From an uncultured Archangium sp. (GTDB lineage: Bacteria; Myxococcota; Myxococcia; Myxococcales; Myxococcaceae): DNA of 13,038 nucleotides. Of the stretch, positions 7,190-13,038 are shown piece after piece; the first letter of the stretch is position 1; each line of letters opens with the position of its first letter. The stretch is from contig CAMLFP010000132.1 in NCBI GenBank assembly GCA_946479335.1, positions 1 to 13,038 of the forward strand, given 5' to 3'. The notes beneath the pieces are model-generated. The model worked only from the letters and a program-made list of their open reading frames with translations, searched no databases and had not been told where the DNA came from. Position numbers and translations under genes: made by a program.

Positions 7190-8821
7190 GTGAAGCGCCT
7201 CGGGAAATACGACGTGCTGACGCTGCTCCAGCGCGGCGGGATGGCGGAGGTCCTGCTGGGGTCGACGACCGGCCCCGGCGGCTTCCGCAAGTTCGTCGTC
7301 TTGAAGCGCGTGCTGCCCGAAGCGGCCGGCGACGAGAACTTCGTGAAGATGTTCCTCGATGAGGCGCGCGTCACCGGCGCCTTCTCGCACCCGAACATCT
7401 GCCAGACGTACGAGCTGGGGAACGACAAGGAGAACGGCCTCTTCGTCGCGCTGGAGTTCATCGCCGGCCAGGACCTGAACCAGGTCGTCGGCGCGTGCGC
7501 GGAGCAGCAGGAGATTCTGCCCATCGGCTACTCCGCGGCGGTGGTGCACGACTGCGCCATCGCCCTGCACTACGCGCACACCTTCAAGCTGCCCAACGGC
7601 GAGTCGTCGCCCGTCATCCACCGTGACGTCGCGCAGAAGAACATCATGGTGACCTACGACGGGCAGGTGAAGCTGCTCGACTTCGGCATCGCCAAGGCCA
7701 AGGGCGCGCTGGCTCGCACGCGCGCGGGCACCGTGAAGGGCACCGCCGGGTACATGTCGCCCGAGCAGGTGCGCGGCGCCGCGTTGGACGGCCGCAGCGA
7801 CGTGTTCTCGTTGGGCGTCGTCCTCTGGGAGATGACCACCGGCAAGCGCCTCTTCTCCGCCGAGACGGAGATGCAGGAGCTCAAGATGATCCTCCAGGAC
7901 GAGATTGTGCCGCCCTCGGAGGTCGAATCGTCGGTGCCGCCGGAGGTCTCGGCGGTGGTGATGAAGGCCCTCGAGCGCGACGTGAACAAGCGCTTCTCGA
8001 GCGCGAAGGAGATGGCCCGGGCCCTCTCCACCACCTGCGCGCGCTGGCTGTACGACGCCGACGAGCGCGCGGGGTTCATGAAGAAGCTCTTCGCCTCGCG
8101 CATCGCCTCCACGCAGCGGCTCTTCGACTCGGCCGGCAAGGACGCGCGCGAGGTGAACGCCGCCGTCGAGGCCTACCGCTCGTCGACGTCTGAACAGGCC
8201 GCGGCGCCCACGCCGGTGCCCGCGATGAAGAAGCCCGGCCCGTCGCTGTCGGCGCGGCGCTTGAAGCCCGTCGCGGCGCGGAAAGAAGAGAAGCCGCCGG
8301 AAGAAGACTGGCGCCCGAAGCGCGACGTGCCGCGCACCGACGAGGCGATGCCCAGGCCGGTGTCGAACTCGAAGCTGTGGCCGGTGCTGGGCGGCGTGGT
8401 GGCCCTCGCGGTCGGCGGCGCGGTGTGGCTGGCGATGCAGGTCGAGCCCGCCGTCGAGGAGCCCGCGCCCACCGGTGAAATCCCCGGAGTGGAGCTGGCG
8501 AGAGACCCCGCGCCCGACGCCGCCGTCCCCGAAGACGAGAAGCCGGTGGTGAACACCGCGCCGGTCCCCACGCCGACCCAGCCGACGGGCCGCAAGGAGA
8601 AGGGCGAGGTGACGCTGGCGCTGATTCCCGAGGCGACCGTCACCACCCGCGGCGGGCAGAAGCTCGCGGAGGGCACGCTGGTCAGCTTCTGGCTCCCGGT
8701 GGGCACGCACCTGGTCACCGTCACCGGCCCCGACCGCGTCAAACGCAGCCTCTCGTTGCGCGTCACCGCGGGGAAGAACAAGGCGCAGCGCTTCCGCGTC
8801 GACGACCTCCCACCGCAGTAG
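7190..8821 (+). CDS. Membrane-anchored Hanks-type Ser/Thr protein kinase with PEGA-like C-terminus
   Basis: This encodes 543 residues, starting at GTG 7190 with GAGGG seven bases upstream (7178-7182). The kinase domain (about 7-280) has a Gly-rich loop RGGMAEVLLG (15-24), ATP-binding Lys K39 in VVLKRV, helix-C Glu E58, catalytic HRD at 144-146 with N151, DFG at 164-166, an activation segment up to SPE (190-192), and SDVFSLG (203-209). The catalytic loop reads HRDVAQKN, so the Lys usual at HRD+2 is absent, as in many myxobacterial kinases (there usually Ser). A Pro/Lys-rich juxtamembrane linker (about 335-395) precedes one transmembrane helix (about 397-416). The outer part is a Pro-rich spacer and a beta-rich PEGA-like domain (about 470-540). 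Expected orientation: kinase in the cytoplasm, PEGA-like part outside the inner membrane. It is transcribed away from the lipoprotein operon; its substrate is unknown. Confidence 0.95.
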   Translation: MKRLGKYDVLTLLQRGGMAEVLLGSTTGPGGFRKFVVLKRVLPEAAGDENFVKMFLDEARVTGAFSHPNICQTYELGNDKENGLFVALEFIAGQDLNQVVGACAEQQEILPIGYSAAVVHDCAIALHYAHTFKLPNGESSPVIHRDVAQKNIMVTYDGQVKLLDFGIAKAKGALARTRAGTVKGTAGYMSPEQVRGAALDGRSDVFSLGVVLWEMTTGKRLFSAETEMQELKMILQDEIVPPSEVESSVPPEVSAVVMKALERDVNKRFSSAKEMARALSTTCARWLYDADERAGFMKKLFASRIASTQRLFDSAGKDAREVNAAVEAYRSSTSEQAAAPTPVPAMKKPGPSLSARRLKPVAARKEEKPPEEDWRPKRDVPRTDEAMPRPVSNSKLWPVLGGVVALAVGGAVWLAMQVEPAVEEPAPTGEIPGVELARDPAPDAAVPEDEKPVVNTAPVPTPTQPTGRKEKGEVTLALIPEATVTTRGGQKLAEGTLVSFWLPVGTHLVTVTGPDRVKRSLSLRVTAGKNKAQRFRVDDLPPQ

Positions 8822-8846
8822 TGGAGGGGCGAGGGGCGCTTTGAGT

Positions 8847-8876
8847 GCGTCAAAGCTGCGTCAAAAGCGCGTCAAA
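8847..8876 (+). promoter_or_regulatory. Three direct GCGTCAAA repeats at 11-base spacing
   Basis: Exact copies of GCGTCAAA start at 8847, 8858 and 8869, so they recur every 11 bases, close to one helical turn. They lie 25 bases after the kinase stop and about 130 bases before the deaminase ATG. TATTCT (8884-8889) and GATACT (8895-8900) just downstream could serve as -10 boxes. Short direct repeats with an 11-base period are the known layout of OmpR/PhoB-family response-regulator sites; assigning that family here is inference. Confidence 0.5.
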
Positions 8877-8932
8877 ACCCTCGTATTCTTCGACGATACT
8901 GATCAGGTGTTTGGGAGGTGCTGCGTCCTCCG

Positions 8933-8966
8933 CCCCTCACCCCAGCCCTCTCCCCACGGGAGAGGG
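8933..8966. repeat. REP-like palindromic element
   Basis: A C-rich lead-in, CCCCTCACCCCAG, is followed by a perfect 9-base-pair hairpin: CCCTCTCCC (8946-8954), a 3-base loop CAC, then GGGAGAGGG (8958-8966). This matches the general style of short intergenic palindromes scattered through many GC-rich proteobacterial and myxobacterial genomes. When read as protein it gives the tell-tale LTPALSPRERE string, which produces false N-terminal extensions. It may act as an mRNA structure upstream of the deaminase gene. Confidence 0.7.
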
Positions 8967-9004
8967 AGGTGTTGAGTTCGCGCACGAGCGCGTTAGAGGG
9001 CGCC

Positions 9005-10042
9005 ATGTTTTACGACCTTCACCGGCACCTCGAAGGCTCCCACAGCCCGCGCGCGCTGCTCTCGGTGGCGCGGGAGTTCAATATCCGCCACCCGCACTTC
9101 TTCGACGCGGCCCGTGACGCCTTCCGCAGCGAGGCGGAGCTGGCCGGCGCGCTGGTGATGGGCGGCCCGGTGCCCAACGCGCAGAACGTCTTCTACGAGC
9201 TCATCAGCAAGGGCCGCGCGGCGTACGTCAGCGTCGAGGCCATCGGCGCCCTCGCCCGCCACGCCTTCGCGGAGGCCGCTGCCGACACCGACGGCTTCGA
9301 GATGCGCCTCTCGCTCTTCTCGATGACGCGCGCGCTGCTGACCAACACCGGCGAGTTCGGCCAGCGCACTCCTGAAGAGTTCGGAGAGCAGGCGCGCGCC
9401 ATCCTCCTCGCGGTGGAGCACGCCCGCAGCGAGACCGCGCGCGCCACCGGCAAGCCGATGCTGCTGCGCGTGGGGTGGACCCGCACCTACGACGCCGCTC
9501 GCGATGACGCGCACTTCCGCGCCGTGGCCCGCGTGGTGAAGGAGCACGCGGCGTTGCTGGTGGGGCAGGACATCCTGGGGATTCCTCCGGTCGCGCCCTT
9601 CGAGCCGCTGCCCGCGGGGCTGCTGCGCATCATCGACGGGCTGCGCAGCGAGCTCCCCGACCTGACGGTGCACGCGGGCGAGCTGGAGAGCCACGCGTCG
9701 GTCGACGAGACGTTGAAGCTGCAGCCGCGCGGCATCGGCCACGGCGTGCGGTCGCTCGAGAGCGCCGCCACCCTGGAGCGCCTCGCGAAAGACGGCGTCA
9801 CCCTCGAGGTGTGCCCGACCAGCAACGCGCTGTTGATTGCGCCCGCGCTCCAGAAGCTGGGCGTGGCGGTGCCGCTCCGGGCGCTGCAGCACGCGCACGT
9901 GCACTGCGTGCTGGGCAGCGACGACCCTTCGCCCATGGGGACGTGCTTCCAGAAGGAGCTGCAGGTCGCGCGCGCCGGTGGCGTCGACCTGTCGCGCCTC
10001 GAGGCCGACATCGCGCGCCGCTGGGCGCAGCTGACGGGGTAG
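9005..10042 (+). CDS. Adenosine deaminase family protein
   Basis: This encodes 345 residues from ATG 9005, chosen because GAGGG (8996-9000) lies four bases upstream and the conserved sequence starts at once. An upstream in-frame start at 8918 would only translate the REP-like element. Metal and catalytic motifs of the adenosine/AMP deaminase superfamily are all present: HRH at 6-8 in DLHRHLEG, HAGE at 223-226, IGHG at 244-247, CPTSN at 270-274 and SDDP at 305-308. The expected reaction is hydrolytic deamination of an aminopurine nucleoside or related compound in the cytoplasm, using one bound metal ion. Length fits the family. The exact substrate (adenosine, adenine or aminodeoxyfutalosine) cannot be decided from motifs alone. 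It is followed after 76 bases by a desaturase-family gene on the same strand. Confidence 0.9.
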   Translation: MFYDLHRHLEGSHSPRALLSVAREFNIRHPHFFDAARDAFRSEAELAGALVMGGPVPNAQNVFYELISKGRAAYVSVEAIGALARHAFAEAAADTDGFEMRLSLFSMTRALLTNTGEFGQRTPEEFGEQARAILLAVEHARSETARATGKPMLLRVGWTRTYDAARDDAHFRAVARVVKEHAALLVGQDILGIPPVAPFEPLPAGLLRIIDGLRSELPDLTVHAGELESHASVDETLKLQPRGIGHGVRSLESAATLERLAKDGVTLEVCPTSNALLIAPALQKLGVAVPLRALQHAHVHCVLGSDDPSPMGTCFQKELQVARAGGVDLSRLEADIARRWAQLTG

Positions 10043-10118
10043 GTCGGTGCGCGCGGTGAGACACGCGAAGTTTCCCGTATCGACACGCGGAGGCAGAAGC
10101 GCGTAAGCACCGTCGGCC

Positions 10119-10955
10119 TTGTTCCGCCACGCCGAAGACCGCCTCCCCGTCGCGCTGATGACGTTGCTGTTCGCCGTCGACGTCTCCGTCTACCTGTTCG
10201 TTGATTTCTGGCCGGTGGTGTTGGCGTGGGGGCTGTTGTCGATGCTCCCCAAGGCCGGCGTCTGCGCCTTCAACCACCACCACCAGCACGTCTCGACCTT
10301 CCACAAGGCGTGGGCCAACCGCCTGCTGGAGATTCAGTACGCGCTGATGACGGGCGTCTCGAGCCAGGCGTGGGTGCTGCACCACTCGTTGGGCCACCAC
10401 CTCAACTACCTCGACCAGACCAAGGACGAGTCGCGCTGGGCCCGCGACGACGGCAGCAAGATGGGCGAGTGGGAGTACGCCTTCATCACCACCCTCACCG
10501 CGTACCCGCGCGCGTGGGCGGTGGGCGCCCGGCACCCGCGCGAGCGCCGCATCTTCCTGACGATGGGCCTCATCACCCTCGCCGTGGTGGCCGCGCTCGT
10601 CGCGCTGCGCCCGGTGAATGGCCTCATCATGTTCGTGATGGTGCCGGCGGTGATGTTGTTCGGCACCGCGCTGGCGACCTACGCGCACCACTCCGACCGC
10701 GAGACGTCAAGCCACTTCGTGGCGTGCAACAACATCATCCAGCCCTTCTACAACGCGCTCACCGGCAACCTCGGGTACCACACGGCGCACCACTTCCGCC
10801 CGGGCATGCACTGGTCGAAGTTGCCCGCGCTGCACGCTGAAATCGTCGACAAGATTCCGAAGGCGGCCTTCGTGGAGCCCGGCGTGCCGTGGAAGTTCTT
10901 CGGCGAGAGCGAAGGCGCGAACCACGCGGTGGCGCCGACGGTGCCCGCCGAATAA
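10119..10955 (+). CDS. Membrane fatty acid desaturase family protein
   Basis: This encodes 278 residues from TTG 10119. In-frame stop TAA at 10104 limits extension, and the next ATG (10158) would remove part of the first hydrophobic region. Neither start has a good ribosome site; GGAGG at 10089-10093 is too far away. Histidine clusters of membrane di-iron desaturases/hydroxylases are present: HHHQH (53-57), HHSLGHH (88-94), HH (190-191) and HTAHH (221-225). Hydrophobic segments lie at about 11-43, 146-162 and 168-188, giving an inner-membrane protein with the His boxes on the cytoplasmic face. The expected role is O2-dependent desaturation or hydroxylation of a lipid acyl chain; substrate and position are unknown. 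A strong terminator follows 25 bases after the stop. Confidence 0.88.
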   Translation: MFRHAEDRLPVALMTLLFAVDVSVYLFVDFWPVVLAWGLLSMLPKAGVCAFNHHHQHVSTFHKAWANRLLEIQYALMTGVSSQAWVLHHSLGHHLNYLDQTKDESRWARDDGSKMGEWEYAFITTLTAYPRAWAVGARHPRERRIFLTMGLITLAVVAALVALRPVNGLIMFVMVPAVMLFGTALATYAHHSDRETSSHFVACNNIIQPFYNALTGNLGYHTAHHFRPGMHWSKLPALHAEIVDKIPKAAFVEPGVPWKFFGESEGANHAVAPTVPAE

Positions 10956-10980
10956 GCGAGGCCTGACGTCGCCGTTTACG

Positions 10981-11012
10981 AGCCGGAGCCGCGCACGCGA
11001 CTCCGGCTTTTT
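10981..11012 (+). terminator. Rho-independent terminator after the desaturase gene
   Basis: A perfect 8-base-pair stem, AGCCGGAG (10981-10988) with CTCCGGCT (11001-11008), closes over a loop whose CGC/GCG ends can pair further. It is followed by a run of five T (11008-11012). It ends the plus-strand transcript before the convergent minus-strand genes. In the opposite direction no T-run follows the stem, so it should work one way only. Confidence 0.88.
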
Positions 11013-11082
11013 CATGTCTTTCACGTGCGACGCGCAGCGTGCGGGAGCCCGCGCACGTTGCCGGGAAGCGCGTTCTCTCAGG

Positions 11083-11436
11083 TCAGGGCGTCTTTTCGCC
11101 CGCCAGAAGCTGCGCGAGCGCGGCCTCCGTCGCGACGAAGCGCGCGTGCCGGCCGCGGTTGGCTTCGCGCACGAAGTCGCGCAGCGACTGGCTCTTCTCG
11201 AGGTGCACGGAGACATCTCCCAGCACCACCAGCATCAACCCGTGCTGCGTCAGCTTCTGCAGCGCCTCTCCCGCGAGGCGCGTCGAGAGCGAGAAGAAGT
11301 CGGGGTGCAGCCGCGAGGCGGGGATGACGACGGCGTCGACCTCGCGCCCCCACGCCGCGCCGATGAGCTGAGAGAAGTCTGCCGTCGTCGCGAGGAGCGG
11401 GCCTTCAGCGTCGAGGCGGAGCGGCTTCAAGGTCAC
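11083..11436 (-). CDS. DUF4180 domain protein
   Basis: This encodes 117 residues from GTG 11436. The start overlaps the TGA of the upstream chemoreceptor (GTGA), which suggests translational coupling; no separate ribosome site is seen. The sequence fits the DUF4180 pattern as I know it: LIGAAWG (24-30), [14 protein letters not shown] (44-57) followed by LQK (59-61), VVLGDVS (70-76), [12 protein letters not shown] (84-95), and RFV near 99-101. It is a small soluble protein with no signal peptide or membrane segment. The biochemical function of the family is not established. Coupling to a chemoreceptor gene is unusual in my knowledge and may hint at a signalling role, which is inference. The 127 bases to the left hold only the plus-strand terminator and GC-rich inverted repeats. 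Confidence 0.85.
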   Translation of the reverse strand: MTLKPLRLDAEGPLLATTADFSQLIGAAWGREVDAVVIPASRLHPDFFSLSTRLAGEALQKLTQHGLMLVVLGDVSVHLEKSQSLRDFVREANRGRHARFVATEAALAQLLAGEKTP

Positions 11437-12269
11437 CCGGTGACGCGGAACCGGCGGATGACGGACTGCAGCTGCAGCGAGAGGTTGGTCAGCTCCTCCG
11501 TCGCGTTCTTCATCTGCCGCACGGCGGTGGTCTGCTCTTCAGAGAGCTTCTTCACGCCCTCGGTGGCGGTGAGGTGCGCGCGCGCCACCTCGGAGATTTC
11601 ATTCACCGCCAGCACCATCGCCTCGCTGCCCTGCTGCTGCTCGCGCGCCGACTGGTGGATCTGCGCCACCTTGTCGACGCCGCTGCGCAGCGAGTCGGAG
11701 ATGTTGCCCATGCTGCGCGCGATGGTGCCGACGTCTTCGCGCGACTGGGCGAGCTCCTCGATGCCCTCCTTCATCGCGCCCAGCACGTGCGTCGACTGCA
11801 GCGAGATGTCGCGCGCCAGCCGCGAGATGGTCTCCGCCGACTTGCCGGCCGACTCGGCCAGCTTGCGCACCTCGTCGGCCACCACTGCGAAGCCGCGGCC
11901 GTACTCGCCGGCGCGCGCGGCCTCGATGGTGGCGTTCAACGCGAGCAGGTTGGTCTGCGCCGCGACGGAGGTGATGGCGTCGACGATTTTGGAAATCTCC
12001 TGCGTCTTCTCGCCGAACTTGAAGACCTCGTGGCTGGCGGCCTCCACGCGGGCGAAGACCTTGCGCAGCTTCTCGTTGGCCAGCCGCGCGGCGTTGCTGC
12101 CCTCCACGGCGGCGGAGGAGGTCGCGGAGGTGGCGCGCGTCGATTCTTCGGCGGCGGCGGCGGTGCGCTGGATGGCGTACGCCATCTCGTTGATGGAGCG
12201 CGAGGCGCGGGCCACCAGCGCGCTCTGGTTCTCGGCGCCGGCGGCGATGCGGCGCATGGAGTCACCCAC
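11433..12269 (-). CDS. Methyl-accepting chemotaxis protein, signalling domain (3' half of interrupted gene)
   Basis: This encodes 278 residues if started at GTG 12269, the first usable start after the in-frame TAG at 12359-12357. That GTG has no ribosome-binding site. The sequence is a classic cytoplasmic coiled-coil receptor module with a hairpin tip containing the [27 protein letters not shown] and [16 protein letters not shown] stretches (about residues 90-140), which bind CheA/CheW. No C-terminal CheR/CheB pentapeptide is visible (ends RFRVTG). The open frame continues unbroken upstream of the GTG to the TAG (28 more codons of typical receptor linker) and beyond it into the HAMP domain. 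This is therefore most simply the 3' part of one 437-codon receptor gene (12746-11433) carrying one nonsense codon. Without readthrough or reinitiation it would not be made. Confidence 0.8.
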   Translation of the reverse strand: MGDSMRRIAAGAENQSALVARASRSINEMAYAIQRTAAAAEESTRATSATSSAAVEGSNAARLANEKLRKVFARVEAASHEVFKFGEKTQEISKIVDAITSVAAQTNLLALNATIEAARAGEYGRGFAVVADEVRKLAESAGKSAETISRLARDISLQSTHVLGAMKEGIEELAQSREDVGTIARSMGNISDSLRSGVDKVAQIHQSAREQQQGSEAMVLAVNEISEVARAHLTATEGVKKLSEEQTTAVRQMKNATEELTNLSLQLQSVIRRFRVTG

Positions 12270-12356
12270 CTGGGAGGCGCGGGTGTCGACGCCGGCGGCG
12301 TGGCCTTCGAGCGAAGTGGCGCTCTCGGCGACCGACTCCGCCGTGTGTTGATTCGA

Positions 12357-12359
12357 CTA
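12357..12359 (-). other. In-frame amber (TAG) codon inside the chemoreceptor gene
   Basis: Reading minus-strand codons across the site gives HPELV, TAG, then [17 protein letters not shown], with the same frame on both sides. A single change such as GAG to TAG would explain it. It is codon 130 counted from ATG 12746. Confidence 0.85.
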
Positions 12360-12746
12360 GACCAGCTCGGGGTGGTTGTCCTGCTTCAGCGCGTTGGCCA
12401 GGGCTAGCTCTTCGTGGTCGTCGCGCACCGACGAGTCGGCCAGCACCACGCGGCGGCTCAGGTCACCGCCCGAAATCTCATGCGCCGCGCGGGAGAGCGT
12501 CTTGAGGCGCTCCACGCGCAGCAGCACCGAGGCCAGCACCAGCGCCAGCGCCAGGGTGACGATGAAGGCGGCGGTGATTTTGAGAGGCCAGTCCCACGGT
12601 TGGCCCACGTAGAAGACGCCCACCAGCGCGGCGGCCAGCACCACGTAGCCGACGAGAATCTTCACGTGCAGCGAGAGCTGCGAGCGGCGCTCCTCGACGG
12701 GGGGAGCGCGACGGAAGCTGTTCTCTTCGAGGCCGGGTCGACGCAT
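12357..12746 (-). CDS. Chemoreceptor N-terminal part: two membrane segments and HAMP (5' half of interrupted gene)
   Basis: From ATG 12746 this gives 129 residues ending at TAG 12359-12357. TTG 12755 is a less likely start; neither has a clear ribosome site. A charged cytoplasmic N-terminus of about 27 residues is followed by two hydrophobic helices (about 28-47 and 55-75). They are joined by a very short loop (GQPWDWPLK), so there is no periplasmic ligand-binding domain. A HAMP linker follows (LKTLSRAAHEISGGDLSRRV, then DDHEELALANAL). The frame after the stop resumes directly with receptor coiled-coil, so this looks like the front of a single receptor. It lies 48 bases after the stop of the preceding Cys-rich gene and may share its transcript. 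Confidence 0.75.
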   Translation of the reverse strand: MRRPGLEENSFRRAPPVEERRSQLSLHVKILVGYVVLAAALVGVFYVGQPWDWPLKITAAFIVTLALALVLASVLLRVERLKTLSRAAHEISGGDLSRRVVLADSSVRDDHEELALANALKQDNHPELV

Positions 12747-12794
12747 GGGCCGCAAGCGTCGCCGCGCACGGCGCCCGCCTCAAGCTTTTCAACG

Positions 12795-13038
12795 TCACTG
12801 GTACCAGCAGTAGCGGGTGTTGCCCGCGTCAGGCGCGTTCGCGGGGCGGCACTCACCCACGCCGGAGGTCTGCGCGGTGGCGACACAGTCGGCGTTGGCG
12901 GTGCAGGTGCGCGAGCAGTAGCCGAACTCGGGGTGGTCGACGACGCCGCCATCGGGCAGCGCGTTGCCGATGCACGCGCCTTCGACACATTCGACTGCGC
13001 GAATGGGCGTGACGTACTCGAAGGGCTGGCGCGTCACG
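12795..13038 (-). CDS. C-terminal part of a Cys-rich probable surface protein (5' end outside window)
   Basis: The frame is open from the right window edge to TGA at 12797-12795, giving 81 codons. The visible protein has seven cysteines in spaced pairs (ECVEGAC, YCSRTC, DC, EC, YC) with DGG and PDAG turns, and ends RYCWYQ. That is typical of the disulfide-rich tails of myxobacterial lipoproteins. The GTG at 13037 lies at the very edge, so whether it is a start or an internal Val cannot be judged; continuation to the right is more likely. The family is not recognised. It precedes the chemoreceptor gene on the same strand with a 48-base gap. Confidence 0.65.
   Translation of the reverse strand, partial: VTRQPFEYVTPIRAVECVEGACIGNALPDGGVVDHPEFGYCSRTCTANADCVATAQTSGVGECRPANAPDAGNTRYCWYQ

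Noticed and set aside
7160..8710. 516-codon minus-strand open frame opposite the kinase gene
   Set aside because: Antisense shadow of a well-supported kinase; no motifs, biased composition.
8918..9004. N-terminal extension of the deaminase to 8918
   Set aside because: The extra residues translate the REP-like element. ATG 9005 has a ribosome site and starts right at the conserved DLHRHLEG motif.
11039..11058. GC-rich inverted repeat as a terminator for the minus-strand DUF4180 gene
   Set aside because: The stem is short and imperfect and no T-run follows on the minus strand.
11014..12351. 445-codon plus-strand open frame across the chemoreceptor and DUF4180 genes
   Set aside because: Spans two recognised minus-strand genes and the gap between them; composition of a shadow frame and no domain.

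Overview
The window looks like a chromosomal segment of a myxobacterium (Myxococcota). The base composition is GC-rich and GTG/TTG starts are common. Cysteine-rich 'DAG/PDGG'-type lipoproteins, a Hanks-type Ser/Thr kinase with one membrane segment and a C-terminal PEGA-like domain, and a chemoreceptor all lie within 13 kb. This placement is inferred from gene style, not from a database match. No tRNA, rRNA, CRISPR array, transposase or phage gene was seen.

Left part (1-6923, all minus strand): a tightly packed four-gene run, transcribed right to left. In order it holds (i) a 735-residue lipoprotein with a cysteine-rich segment and a probable beta-propeller (6923-4716); (ii) a B12-binding-type radical SAM enzyme (4735-3068); (iii) a small putative lipoprotein (3071-2505); and (iv) a very large lipoprotein that starts at 2430 and runs off the left edge. 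Gene (iv) has 12 tandem 38-residue Cys-rich repeats, an EGF-like block, and then the same repeats again. Genes (i)/(ii) overlap by 20 bases and (ii)/(iii) share a GTGA stop/start; the gap before (iv) is 74 bases. The association of a radical SAM enzyme with secreted Cys-repeat proteins is the most interesting candidate system here.

Middle (6924-10980, plus strand): a 266-base divergent intergenic region with inverted and direct repeats leads to a membrane-anchored Ser/Thr kinase. Next comes a 183-base spacer with three 11-base-phased GCGTCAAA repeats and a REP-like hairpin. It is followed by an adenosine-deaminase-family enzyme and a membrane fatty-acid-desaturase-family protein, closed by a clear intrinsic terminator (10981-11012).

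Right part (11083-13038, minus strand): the C-terminal end of another Cys-rich probable surface protein, then a chemoreceptor (methyl-accepting protein) interrupted by one in-frame TAG between its HAMP and signalling domains, then a DUF4180 protein coupled to it by a GTGA overlap. The sensory genes (kinase, chemoreceptor) and surface lipoproteins suggest a cell-surface and signalling neighbourhood, but nothing in the sequence ties the three blocks into one pathway.
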